Below are positions 9,020-17,049 of a stretch of 64,000 nt of DNA, in pieces. The translations under genes and the position numbers were made by a program. Under the pieces are notes generated by a model that was not told the DNA's origin, did no database searches, and saw nothing but the letters and a program-made list of their open reading frames with translations. Where the stretch lies: the NCBI GenBank assembly GCA_938086785.1, contig CALKCM010000004.1, positions 99,815 to 163,814 of the forward strand, read 5' to 3'. The first letter of the stretch is position 1; every line of letters starts with the position of its first letter. The DNA is from an uncultured Bacteroidia bacterium (lineage in GTDB: Bacteria; Bacteroidota; Bacteroidia; NS11-12g; UBA955).

Positions 9020-9843
9020 TGACTGTTCTTAGGAGCAAACATAGATTATTCACCATTGATACTCCCAAAGTCATGGGAATTTTAAACTGCACTCCAGATA
9101 GTTTTTATAAAGAAAGCAGAGTAAATAGTGAGAGTGTATTAGAAATAGCTGCTCAAATGCTCGAAGAAGGAGCAGATATTTTAGATTTAGGAGGCCAGAG
9201 TACCAGGCCAGGTGCTCAGCAGATAGGGGAAACTGTCGAAATAGACCGAGTGGTTCCTATCATAGAGATGCTCCGAAAGTCCTTTCCTAAAGCATGGCTA
9301 AGTATCGATACCTATTATGCCTCTGTGGCCAAAGCTGCAGTAGAGGCTGGTGCAGATATGGTCAATGATATTTCAGCTGGTTTAGATGATCCCAATATGC
9401 TTTCAACTGTTTCAAAACTAGATGTTCCGTACATTGCTATGCATAAAAAAGGGAGCCCCGAAACCATGCAGGATAAGCCCAACTATGATAATCCGTGCAA
9501 AGAGATTATAGATTTCTTCGTTCAACAATTAAAAGCAATAAAGTCTGCTGGAATCAAAGACTGCATTTTAGATCCTGGTTTTGGTTTTGGCAAGAGTGTG
9601 GAACATAATTTTAGAATAGTAAAAGAATTGAATAGCTTTAATATGTTCGAAGAGCCTCTTCTGGTGGGTTTTTCACGGAAAAGTATGATATATCGATCGT
9701 TAAATATTAAACCCAACGAGGCTTTAAATGGCACTACATTTTTACATGCAATCGCGCTTCAAAAAGGTGCTTCAATTTTACGTGTTCACGATGTGAAAGA
9801 AGCCCGAGAGTGTATTCAACTCAATGCTTTACTGAATAAATAA
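9019..9843 (+). CDS. folP: Dihydropteroate synthase
   Basis: This 274-residue enzyme joins p-aminobenzoate to the pterin pyrophosphate, the sulfonamide-sensitive step of folate synthesis. Motifs are MGILNCTPDSFY near the N-terminus, GADILDLGGQSTRPGA at about residues 54-69, IDTYYASVAKAA, and DPGFGFGKSVEHN in the C-terminal half. Length matches the family. Its ATG overlaps the stop codon of the preceding gene (TAATG), which indicates translational coupling. An in-frame copy of the SFSRK-like loop (VGFSRKSMIY) that contacts phosphate is also present. Confidence 0.97.
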   Translation: MTVLRSKHRLFTIDTPKVMGILNCTPDSFYKESRVNSESVLEIAAQMLEEGADILDLGGQSTRPGAQQIGETVEIDRVVPIIEMLRKSFPKAWLSIDTYYASVAKAAVEAGADMVNDISAGLDDPNMLSTVSKLDVPYIAMHKKGSPETMQDKPNYDNPCKEIIDFFVQQLKAIKSAGIKDCILDPGFGFGKSVEHNFRIVKELNSFNMFEEPLLVGFSRKSMIYRSLNIKPNEALNGTTFLHAIALQKGASILRVHDVKEARECIQLNALLNK

Positions 9844-9916
9844 ACTGCGTTTTAATTTATTTCTTCCAAGGATTAAAACTTGGCATTTTGCGACGGTAAA
9901 AAAACATAAAAGAGAG

Positions 9917-9924
9917 TATCTTTG
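9917..9924 (+). promoter_or_regulatory. TAnnTTTG -7 box for the small membrane protein and zinc peptidase
   Basis: TATCTTTG lies 22 bases before the ATG at 9947, within the 103-base gap after folP. It probably drives the coupled pair 9947-10102 and 10099-10791. Confidence 0.5.
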
Positions 9925-9946
9925 TTTACTTGCTCAATTATATAGT

Positions 9947-10102
9947 ATGGAAGTATTAAAAAAAATGTGGGGCTACTTGATCTTTAAAAAGCAAAGCGGT
10001 CCAAAAAGTTTCAATTTAAAAATGATGCATGGAATCAATAGAATAAGTATTTTTATGTTTTTAGCCGGTGTTATTTACATGATTATTCGATTCTCAAAAT
10101 GA
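9947..10102 (+). CDS. Small single-pass membrane protein (DUF6728-like)
   Basis: This 51-residue frame begins MEVLKKMWGYLIFKKQ, has a basic middle with NLKMMHGINRIS, and ends with one hydrophobic helix (IFMFLAGVIYMIIRF). It is preceded by a promoter box and its stop overlaps the start of the next gene as ATGA, so it is very probably translated. The arrangement of a KK-rich head, an LKxMHGINxIS motif and a terminal helix is like the short Bacteroidota family I know as DUF6728, whose function is unknown; that match is from memory. A position beside a membrane metallopeptidase suggests a partner role, which is inference. Confidence 0.65.
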   Translation: MEVLKKMWGYLIFKKQSGPKSFNLKMMHGINRISIFMFLAGVIYMIIRFSK

Positions 10103-10791
10103 GTCTGGGGTACCTCGTCATATTTGGAATCTTTGCTTTACTAAGTTCTCTAGTGAGTAAGAGACTGAAGGCAAAATTTAAAAAGTATTCACAGGTACAC
10201 CTAAGTAATGGTTTAAGTGGCAAGGAAATTGCCGAAAGAATGCTTGCGGCTCATGGAATTGTAAATGTAAAAATTACTCAGGTAGCCGGATCCTTAACCG
10301 ATCACTACAATCCTATAAATAGGACCGTAAATTTAAGCGAAAGCGTATATTTTGGAAAAAATGCAGCCAGTGCAGCGGTCTCTGCCCATGAGTGTGGTCA
10401 TGCTGTTCAGCATGCAACAGCCTACAGTATGCTCAGTTTAAGAAGTAAATTGGTGCCAATTCAAAATATAAGTGGACGCATCCTTAATATAGTTATCTTC
10501 TTTGGCGGGTTCCTTGGAGTAGGAATGAATTCTGGTGTGCTTGGTTTAACCGTAATTGTAGCCTGTTATGCAGTCTTAACTCTGTTTTCATTAGTGACCC
10601 TGCCGGTAGAGTTTGATGCAAGTAAAAGAGCGCTGGTATGGATGGAGACTCATGCTCTTGTGAACGAGCAAGAACTGGCTGGTGCTAAAGACGCACTTAA
10701 ATGGGCAGCACTAACATATGTTGTCGCAGCACTTGCCTCGGCAGTTACTTTTTTGTATTTTCTCTTTAGGTTAATGAACGCAAGGAGATAG
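10099..10791 (+). CDS. Membrane zinc metallopeptidase, YugP family
   Basis: This 230-residue protein has an N-terminal membrane helix, a peptidase core with the zinc motif HECGH at residues 97-101, and three more hydrophobic helices (about 115-140, 145-165 and 205-225). The segment SGKEIAERMLAAHGI and the stretch LTDHYNPINRTVNLSESVY are hallmarks of the YugP/neutral zinc metallopeptidase family (PF04298). Its physiological substrate is unknown. It overlaps the upstream 51-residue membrane protein by four bases and is followed six bases later by a secreted protein gene. Confidence 0.9.
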   Translation: MSLGYLVIFGIFALLSSLVSKRLKAKFKKYSQVHLSNGLSGKEIAERMLAAHGIVNVKITQVAGSLTDHYNPINRTVNLSESVYFGKNAASAAVSAHECGHAVQHATAYSMLSLRSKLVPIQNISGRILNIVIFFGGFLGVGMNSGVLGLTVIVACYAVLTLFSLVTLPVEFDASKRALVWMETHALVNEQELAGAKDALKWAALTYVVAALASAVTFLYFLFRLMNARR

Positions 10792-10796
10792 GGCAT

Positions 10797-12104
10797 ATGA
10801 TGAAAGCAAAACACATCGTTTTTTTTGGTTTGTTTTTGGCGTCATTTAATCTGTTTAGCCAGACTTTAAATCTTCCTTTAAATTTAAGAGTAGAGGATGC
10901 AGAGTTTACACGACTGAAATACATTACCAATATGTTTTACCTCAAAGGTGATCAGGTATCAAATCCCTTGGATATTAATTCGGCAAAAGAGAAAGATAGT
11001 GCCCAATGGAAGCATGTGATTTTGCCCAAAGGGAATTTTCCTTATGTCATGGGTTATGGCTATTTATTTAATGGGGCGGTCACGGATCCTTTCACTGGAA
11101 ACAAAACGCTGTTCTTATCATCAAATCCAAGGTACAACAACTTTCTCTCACTCATTTGGGTAGACCAAAATCACAATTTTGATTTTACTGACGATGGTGA
11201 TCCAGATACCATGAAAAGAGATCAGCCAGTTATTATTCATTTTTCAAATAATCCAAAAGGATATCAAATTGAATTGAAAAGAATATACCGAACAGATAAA
11301 AACAGCTTAATGTTGCATCTAAACGATGATAAAATTGTGAAACCAATTTTAGGCGGCAGATCTCATCATGGGTCATCTGCTTCTTATTATACCAAACGGC
11401 TAAATGTTTTAGGCGCCAGATATAGCAATGGATATGACAGTTTTACCATAGGTGTAAAGGATGTGAATTGCAACGGTATATATGGGGACGAGGGTGTGGA
11501 TGAAGTGATGGTTGGTGGGTATCATGAGGTATTAAAAAATTTGAATGCTGTAAAATGCGGAGTAGATGGAAAGGCTTATCTCGAACGATTTAACATAGCA
11601 TATAAAGTAAAATACATAGATCCAAAGGGCCATGGCATACAATTATTTAGAGATACCGCCGCCAAGTTAAAATTTTCTTTGAATATTGGAGAAAAGATAC
11701 CGCGCTTTAAGTTTTGCGTTCCGGAGAAGCGGAAAATGAAGCGCCATAGAATTAGAAAATTTAAGGGAGAGTATACCTTTATTTATATTTGGCGAGCTTT
11801 TTCGCCTCAATATACGAGAGATAGTGCGTCTTTTCATGCTTTAGGAAGGCGCTCCAATGAAGATTTAAATTTAATTTCATTGAACCATGGAGGCGGTGGA
11901 AATTACATTAAGTATTATACAAAACTCTATAAGACAAATATGGTTAGTGGCTTTGCAACCAACTATACAATTGAACGTTTAAAATTAAATACCGTACCCA
12001 CAGGGATCTTATTAGATGCCCATCAGCGGGTAATTGCTTCAGGAATAAGACCTGCTTTGGTGAGAAATGCGATTGAAAAGCACAAAAGATCGCTCGATCA
12101 TTAG
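10797..12104 (+). CDS. Exported protein with a cysteine-less TlpA-like thioredoxin fold
   Basis: This 435-residue protein starts with a signal peptide (HIVFFGLFLASFNLFS). The first 270 residues show no named domain; they contain DQNHNFDFTDDGDPD and DVNCNGIYGDEGVDE, which look like calcium-type acidic loops. From about residue 290 the sequence follows the order of TlpA/ResA proteins: GEKIPRFKF, FKGEYTFIYIWRAFSPQYTRD, LNLISLN, then LNTVPTGILLDAHQRVIASG. In TlpA the second block reads WASWCxxC; here no cysteine is present, so thiol redox activity is not expected. A binding or structural role is more likely. It follows the zinc peptidase by five bases. Two start ATGs lie side by side. Confidence 0.65.
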   Translation: MMKAKHIVFFGLFLASFNLFSQTLNLPLNLRVEDAEFTRLKYITNMFYLKGDQVSNPLDINSAKEKDSAQWKHVILPKGNFPYVMGYGYLFNGAVTDPFTGNKTLFLSSNPRYNNFLSLIWVDQNHNFDFTDDGDPDTMKRDQPVIIHFSNNPKGYQIELKRIYRTDKNSLMLHLNDDKIVKPILGGRSHHGSSASYYTKRLNVLGARYSNGYDSFTIGVKDVNCNGIYGDEGVDEVMVGGYHEVLKNLNAVKCGVDGKAYLERFNIAYKVKYIDPKGHGIQLFRDTAAKLKFSLNIGEKIPRFKFCVPEKRKMKRHRIRKFKGEYTFIYIWRAFSPQYTRDSASFHALGRRSNEDLNLISLNHGGGGNYIKYYTKLYKTNMVSGFATNYTIERLKLNTVPTGILLDAHQRVIASGIRPALVRNAIEKHKRSLDH

Positions 12105-12163
12105 TTTTATCCCAGTGATTTAAATCTTTATCCATTTTAAGAGACTAATTTATGATTTCATTG

Positions 12164-12171
12164 TACTTTTG
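12164..12171 (+). promoter_or_regulatory. TAnnTTTG -7 box for the second subtilase
   Basis: TACTTTTG lies 22 bases before the ATG at 12194. Confidence 0.55.
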
Positions 12172-12193
12172 AACTTTAAGAAAATCGTATAAA

Positions 12194-13777
12194 ATGAAAG
12201 TTGTCATATATTCTCTAATATCATGTGTGTTGTTAAGTTTCGCCCAAGAAGCTTATTCGCAGTCAGAGCAACCAGCAAAAGATTGGTTTCTTCAAGAACC
12301 ATCAAAAAAAGTAAACGGAATTGATTTAGACCGCGCCTATAAATTTTTGAATGGTAAAACTCCAACTCCAATCACAGTTTGTGTAATGGATGGAGGAACA
12401 GATATTGAGCATGAAGACTTGATTAACGTATTATGGCACAACCCTGCAGAAATTCCTTTTAATGGGATAGATGACGATAATAATGGGTATATCGATGATA
12501 CCGTCGGCTGGAACTTTATTGGAGGGGCTGATGGTTCCATGATTGGAAGCGATAATTTAGAGAAAACGCGATTGTACCGTAAACTATCCAAAGAATTTAA
12601 AGACAATTTAACAGCTGAAGATATCAATGATCCTGTTCAAAGTAAGCGATATGCATTCTACCAATCTCTTAAGGGATCCATTTCAAAAGATTTAGCCAAA
12701 TACACCCAGTTTTCTGATGGCTATGGAGGAATGTTAGAAAAGCTCGACCAAATAAAAGAATTAACTAAAAGTGATGATCCTAATGCAGTGCAAATTAAAA
12801 CCGCTACAAAGGGCACCGATTTAGAAAAAATGGGAATGTCCATGGCCTCCAATATGAATGGTGCTTCCTTTGAGCAGACCTATACCCAAATAAAATCTAC
12901 TTATGAATACTTTCAAAAAAATGTAAACTACTATTTAAATGTTGATTTTGACCCCAGATCTATCGTAGGAGACGATTATTCTAACTCCCGGGAGCAATAT
13001 TACGGAAATAACAATGTAGCAGGGCCAGATGCGGGTCATGGAACGCATGTTGCCGGAATTATTGCTGCGGATAGAACGAATGCCATAGGAATGAACGGTG
13101 TTTCCAATGCCGCAAAAATAATGGTAGTTAGAGTGGTTCCCGATGGAGATGAAAGAGACAAAGACGTTGCCAATGGAATTCGATATGCCGTAGATAACGG
13201 AGCTAAAATCATAAATATGAGCTTTGGAAAGTCATTCAGTTGGGATAAAGCAGTAGTAAATGAAGCCGTTAAATATGCAGAGTCCAAAAATGTTTTATTG
13301 GTTCATGCTGCAGGTAATGATAATAAAAATAACGACTTAAAACCAAACTATCCAAACGATAGTTTAGGCAATGCCTTTGCCAAGAACTGGTTAGAGATTG
13401 GTGCTAGCACCCCTTGGTGCAAAAAGCTGCCAGCAGATTTTAGCAACTATGGAATAAATCAGGTAGATATTTTTGCGCCCGGATACCAAATATATAGTTC
13501 TACGCCAGACAATAATTACGAGTTTTTTAATGGAACAAGTATGGCATCTCCGGTAACTGCTGGTTTGGCTGCTTTAATTTGGAGTTACTATCCAAACCTT
13601 ACTGCAGTGCAAGTAAGACAGATTATTATGGAAAGCGGTATCAAGCATAAAAACAAAGTTCCTGTGCCAGGCGACGGCAAAAAAACGGTTAAGGCTAGAT
13701 TTACAAAACTGAGTGTGACCGGTAAAGTTATCAATGCCTACAATGCAGTAAAACTTGCCGATAAGATATCCCAGTAA
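12194..13777 (+). CDS. Exported S8 family serine peptidase
   Basis: This 527-residue protein has a signal peptide (KVVIYSLISCVLLSFAQEAYS) and a complete subtilase triad: D66 in VMDGGTD, H282 in GHGTHVAG and S449 in GTSMASP, with the oxyanion asparagine at N375. GIDDDNNGYIDD at 91-102 is a calcium-type loop frequent in Bacteroidota subtilases. About 215 residues separate Asp and His, against some 30-60 in typical subtilisins, so a sizeable extra helical domain (about 110-265) is inserted there. No T9SS sorting domain is visible at the C-terminus, which ends after the last catalytic helix, so the protein should stay periplasmic or be membrane associated. Confidence 0.9.
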   Translation: MKVVIYSLISCVLLSFAQEAYSQSEQPAKDWFLQEPSKKVNGIDLDRAYKFLNGKTPTPITVCVMDGGTDIEHEDLINVLWHNPAEIPFNGIDDDNNGYIDDTVGWNFIGGADGSMIGSDNLEKTRLYRKLSKEFKDNLTAEDINDPVQSKRYAFYQSLKGSISKDLAKYTQFSDGYGGMLEKLDQIKELTKSDDPNAVQIKTATKGTDLEKMGMSMASNMNGASFEQTYTQIKSTYEYFQKNVNYYLNVDFDPRSIVGDDYSNSREQYYGNNNVAGPDAGHGTHVAGIIAADRTNAIGMNGVSNAAKIMVVRVVPDGDERDKDVANGIRYAVDNGAKIINMSFGKSFSWDKAVVNEAVKYAESKNVLLVHAAGNDNKNNDLKPNYPNDSLGNAFAKNWLEIGASTPWCKKLPADFSNYGINQVDIFAPGYQIYSSTPDNNYEFFNGTSMASPVTAGLAALIWSYYPNLTAVQVRQIIMESGIKHKNKVPVPGDGKKTVKARFTKLSVTGKVINAYNAVKLADKISQ

Positions 13778-13785
13778 TATTTGTT

Positions 13786-13814
13786 AAAAAAGATTTTATT
13801 AGTTCATCTTTTTT
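13786..13814 (+). terminator. Weak AT-rich terminator-like hairpin after the subtilase
   Basis: A nine-base stem (AAAAAAGAT with ATCTTTTTT) closes an 11-base loop and runs into T residues. It contains almost no GC pairs, so termination would be weak. Confidence 0.3.
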
Positions 13815-13847
13815 TAAGAGATTTGAACCATAGTAAAAGACAGCCAT

Positions 13848-14003
13848 ATGGAAGCGCAAAATAGCAATCAAGAAACGACGAAAATTTATAAAAATGGCAA
13901 GCCAGGTTGGTTTTGGCCAGTACTTTTATTCCTAATGATAGCAGGTTGGCTTGGGTTCTATTTGCTTTGCTGCGATGGAATGTACGGCGGTTCTACCCTT
14001 TAG
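13848..14003 (+). CDS. Small membrane protein of 51 residues
   Basis: A short frame runs from ATG to TAG. It has a polar head (MEAQNSNQETTKIYKNGKPG), one hydrophobic helix (WPVLLFLMIAGWLGFYLL) and a short CCDGMYGG tail. The positive-outside pattern of such heads usually puts the N-terminus in the cytoplasm. The composition (a single clean helix preceded by GKPGWFW) argues for a real protein rather than chance, but I do not recognise the family. It lies 70 bases after the subtilase with no gene downstream on the same strand. Confidence 0.5.
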   Translation: MEAQNSNQETTKIYKNGKPGWFWPVLLFLMIAGWLGFYLLCCDGMYGGSTL

Positions 14004-14430
14004 TCGTAGGGCATAATTTTACTAAAATTAACCTCTCTGATCCCTTATTGATCGAAAGAGAGTGAGGGACTGCAAATTTTCTTGCTTTATTCCCCTTGCA
14101 ATACTTTTCCTTTAGAATGTTTCAATGAGAACTGTTCGAGTTTTTATGCTGGAAATGGTTAGGTTCAAGCTACTCTTTTTCGCCGTACCTAAGGTCACTT
14201 TGTTAAATAAAAAGACCGCCGCAAGCGACAGTCTTTTCATTAAATCATAAGAAATATGCCTATTTAAATAGGTTTTTTTCTAAGCTTGAGAGATTGAATA
14301 TCTTGGAACACTGTTTTCATAAACGTTCTTCCGAAATTCTCTAATTTTTATATTTCGTGCAAACCTATTGTATAAGCAGTTGTTCTAGGCACATGAGCGG
14401 CAGATTTAGATGGAAGATAAAAAGGAGGTT
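14004..14430. other. Gene-free stretch with two hairpins, possible RNA gene
   Basis: No convincing reading frame is present on either strand of this 427-base stretch. It holds a hairpin at 14033-14062 (CTCTC...GAGAG outside, GATC...GATC inside, seven-base loop) and a stronger one at 14210-14237. It does not resemble tRNA, tmRNA, RNase P RNA or SRP RNA by the conserved pieces I can check by eye. The stretch separates the 51-residue membrane peptide from the convergent LolD-type ATPase gene. Confidence 0.4.
14210..14237. terminator. Stem-loop without an obvious gene upstream
   Basis: AAAAGAC pairs with GTCTTTT, then GC-rich inner pairs close an AA loop, with two C-A mismatches. It is flanked by A on the left and T on the right and could act as a terminator in either direction. 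It lies 207 bases after the small peptide gene and 194 bases after the stop of the minus-strand ATPase gene, so it may end an unrecognised transcript. Confidence 0.45.
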
Positions 14431-15081
14431 TTAGGCTACTTTTCCATCTTTTAGCGCAATGTTCCGATCCGTTTTTGTAGCCAAAGCACGGTTATGAGTT
14501 ACAATCACAAAACTGGTATTAAACTCAGCGCGTAGCTGCAAGAAATAATCGAAAAGAAGATCTGCATTCTTTGAATCTAAATTTCCCATTGGCTCATCAG
14601 CAAAAACTACTTTTGGTGCATTTATGAGCGCTCGCGCTACGGCAACTCTTTGCTGTTCGCCCCCACTCATTTGATTAGGTCTATGGTTAACTCGACGATC
14701 CAAACCCAAATATTTTAAGAGTTCGATGCCTTTCTTTTTGGCATCTGCCTTAGAGGTTTTGCCTATCCATGCGGGCAAACATACATTTTCAATGGCCGTT
14801 AATTCGGGAAGCAGTTGGTGATTTTGAAATACAAAACCCACTTCCTTATTTCTAAATTTGGCCAATTGATTATTTGTAAGACGTGTTAGGCTCTTCCCTT
14901 CAAATACAATTTCACCAGAATTAGGCTGGTCTAGTGAACTTAAAGCATGCAGTAAAGTGCTCTTGCCAGCACCACTGTCTCCTGTAATTGAAACAACCTC
15001 GCCAGCTTCAATTTTTAGGCTAATTCCTTTGAGTACTTCAACCGTGTCGTAGGATTTATATATATCTTTTGCTTCAATCAT
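14431..15081 (-). CDS. ABC transporter ATPase, LolD-like
   Basis: This 216-residue ATPase has Walker A GDSGAGKST at about residues 34-42, the signature MSGGEQQRVAVARAL at about 138-152, Walker B VVFADEP, and the switch histidine in VTHN. The closest family by motif pattern is LolD/MacB-type ATPases (DEPMGNLDS), which power lipoprotein release from the inner membrane or other mechanotransmission. No permease gene (LolC/E or MacB) is adjacent, which is normal for Bacteroidota, where LolD is often encoded alone. It diverges from sucC with promoter boxes that touch each other. Assignment as LolD rather than another member of the family is uncertain. Confidence 0.85.
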   Translation of the reverse strand: MIEAKDIYKSYDTVEVLKGISLKIEAGEVVSITGDSGAGKSTLLHALSSLDQPNSGEIVFEGKSLTRLTNNQLAKFRNKEVGFVFQNHQLLPELTAIENVCLPAWIGKTSKADAKKKGIELLKYLGLDRRVNHRPNQMSGGEQQRVAVARALINAPKVVFADEPMGNLDSKNADLLFDYFLQLRAEFNTSFVIVTHNRALATKTDRNIALKDGKVA

Positions 15082-15115
15082 GTATTTTATGCCCTTTTGT
15101 TAAGAAATGACACCT

Positions 15116-15123
15116 CAAAATTA
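15116..15123 (-). promoter_or_regulatory. TAnnTTTG -7 box for the LolD-like gene
   Basis: The minus strand reads TAATTTTG, 34 bases before the start codon. It directly abuts the plus-strand box for sucC. Confidence 0.5.
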
Positions 15124-15131
15124 TAACTTTG
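15124..15131 (+). promoter_or_regulatory. TAnnTTTG -7 box for sucC
   Basis: TAACTTTG is 31 bases before the sucC ATG, giving a leader of roughly 25 bases. Confidence 0.6.
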
Positions 15132-15162
15132 TAGCCCAAATCAAAAAGATAAAAATTACAGA

Positions 15163-16386
15163 ATGAATATTCACGAATACCAAGCCAAAGAAATACTCAG
15201 TACCTATGGTGTTGCAGTGCAAAAAGGATTTGTAGCTTCAACGGAAGCAGAAGCTTTAGAAGCTGCAAAAAAAGTAAAGTCTGAATATAATAGTGATTGG
15301 TGCGTAGTTAAAGCACAAATACATGCGGGCGGTAGAGGGAAAGGAAAAGTAGAAGGAACAGAGCAGCGCGGTGTAGAAGTAGCGAGAAGCCCAGAAAAAG
15401 CAGCAGAAATTGCGAAGAATTTGATTGGTGGAAATCTCATTACTATTCAAACTGGGGAGGCCGGTAAAATAGTAAATAAAGTATTGGTGGCTCAGGATGT
15501 TTTTTATCCTGGCGAAAACGAACCACACGAATACTATATGAGTGTTTTATTGGATAGAGCCAAAAAACAAAATGTAATTATTTATACTACCGAAGGGGGT
15601 ATGGATATAGAAGAAGTAGCAGAAAATACTCCAGAAAAGATTAATAAAGAATGGATTGATCCCGCAGTAGGCCTTCAAGGCTTTCAAGCGCGTAAAATTG
15701 CCTTTAATCTTGGACTTACGGGGAATGCATATAAAGAAATGACCAAGTTCGTTTCTGCTTTGTACAAAGCCTATGTAGATACAGACAGTGAGATGTTTGA
15801 AATTAATCCCGTTTTAAAAACCAGCGATGATAAAATTATTGCGGTAGATGCAAAGGTTAGTTTAGATGATAACGCCTTGTACAGACACAAAAACTTCCTT
15901 GAGTTGAGAGACTTAAATGAAGAAGATGCTACCGAAGTAGAAGCCGGTAAATTTGGATTAAACTACGTTAAACTAGACGGAAATGTAGGGTGTATGGTAA
16001 ATGGCGCAGGTTTAGCCATGGCAACCATGGATATTATTAAATTGAGTGGCGGTGAGCCTGCCAACTTTTTAGACGTAGGGGGTACAGCAAATGCCGAAAC
16101 CGTTGAAGCCGGTTTTAAAATTATCATGAGCGACCCAAATGTTAAAGCCATCTTAATTAATATTTTTGGCGGAATTGTACGTTGCGATAGAGTAGCAAAT
16201 GGCGTGGTTGAAGCATACAAAAACATGGACAATATTACCATTCCAATTATTGTGCGTTTGCAAGGAACCAATGCCGTAGAAGCCAAGAAAATTATTGATG
16301 ATAGTGGCCTAGAAGTATTCTCTGCAATAGCCTTGCAAGATGCTGCCGATATAGTGAGTAAAGTGCTCACAGCGCCTCAATCCTAA
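15163..16386 (+). CDS. sucC: Succinate-CoA ligase (ADP-forming) subunit beta
   Basis: This 407-residue subunit carries the ATP-grasp domain and the CoA-ligase domain of succinyl-CoA synthetase, the substrate-level phosphorylation step of the TCA cycle. It begins MNIHEYQAKEILSTYGV, has VKAQIHAGGRGKGKV in the ATP-grasp part, and in the C-terminal half NGAGLAMATMDIIKLSGGEPANFLDVGG followed by INIFGGIVRCD, all typical. The subunit alpha gene sucD is not in the window, as is common in Bacteroidota. tsaB follows after 15 bases and pabA overlaps tsaB, so the three may be co-transcribed. Confidence 0.98.
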   Translation: MNIHEYQAKEILSTYGVAVQKGFVASTEAEALEAAKKVKSEYNSDWCVVKAQIHAGGRGKGKVEGTEQRGVEVARSPEKAAEIAKNLIGGNLITIQTGEAGKIVNKVLVAQDVFYPGENEPHEYYMSVLLDRAKKQNVIIYTTEGGMDIEEVAENTPEKINKEWIDPAVGLQGFQARKIAFNLGLTGNAYKEMTKFVSALYKAYVDTDSEMFEINPVLKTSDDKIIAVDAKVSLDDNALYRHKNFLELRDLNEEDATEVEAGKFGLNYVKLDGNVGCMVNGAGLAMATMDIIKLSGGEPANFLDVGGTANAETVEAGFKIIMSDPNVKAILINIFGGIVRCDRVANGVVEAYKNMDNITIPIIVRLQGTNAVEAKKIIDDSGLEVFSAIALQDAADIVSKVLTAPQS

Positions 16387-16401
16387 AATCTAAAATACCC
16401 A

Positions 16402-17049
16402 ATGATTCTTCTCATTGAAACATCGCACCGCATTTGCAGTGTTGCTGTATGCGATTTTGAAGGGACATGCCTTTGGGAAAAACAAGACGATCGACTTTTA
16501 AAGCATGCTGAGGCTTTGCCAATATTGGTAAAAGAAGCCGTAGATTCATTCTCAGATATTAAAGCCATTGGGCTGAGTAAAGGTCCGGGAAGCTATACCG
16601 GTTTGCGCATTGGCGCCTCATTGGCGCAGGGATTATGCTACGCAAAAAGCTGGCCTTTAATTGGCATACCTACCCATGATGGTTTAATTAATAATGCCAT
16701 ACAGAAAAATGGAAATTTAGCCTATTGCGCCATGATTTATGCTGGAAGAGATGAAGCATATACCGTCTTTTGGAACGGCTCAGAAATGTCTGAGATTGCA
16801 CCCAAGAACTTTGAAAAAGACTACATAAGTTCCCTGGACAGTACGCTTTACTTTACGGGAGATTGCATGCATCTTCTAGGTGAAGAAATAGCCAAAGAGA
16901 GAACCTTGGATGCTACGCCCCATGCGCGACTTTTAGCCTCCCCAGCGGCAGCTAAATGGAAAGAAAATAACTTTGAAGACGTGGCCTATTATACCCCCCT
17001 TTACGCCAAAGACTTTATTCCAGGAGTGAGCAAAAAGTTTAAGATATGA
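16402..17049 (+). CDS. tsaB: tRNA threonylcarbamoyladenosine biosynthesis protein TsaB
   Basis: This 215-residue protein belongs to the actin-like Kae1/TsaB superfamily. TsaB pairs with TsaD and TsaE to place threonylcarbamoyl on A37 of tRNAs that read ANN codons. The N-terminal LIETSHRICSVAVCD and the motif SKGPGSYTGLRIGASLAQGL at about residues 59-78 are the TsaB hallmarks. It lacks the metal-binding HxxxH of TsaD, as expected. The stop overlaps the pabA start as ATGA. Confidence 0.94.
   Translation: MILLIETSHRICSVAVCDFEGTCLWEKQDDRLLKHAEALPILVKEAVDSFSDIKAIGLSKGPGSYTGLRIGASLAQGLCYAKSWPLIGIPTHDGLINNAIQKNGNLAYCAMIYAGRDEAYTVFWNGSEMSEIAPKNFEKDYISSLDSTLYFTGDCMHLLGEEIAKERTLDATPHARLLASPAAAKWKENNFEDVAYYTPLYAKDFIPGVSKKFKI

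Noticed and set aside
14150..14200. GGTTCAAGC segment as the T-arm of a tRNA
   Set aside because: No acceptor stem, anticodon arm or CCA-compatible end can be folded around it.
15204..16370. Long antisense open frames inside sucC
   Set aside because: They are shadow frames of a fully conserved sucC; their residue patterns are serine- and leucine-rich translations of the complementary codons.
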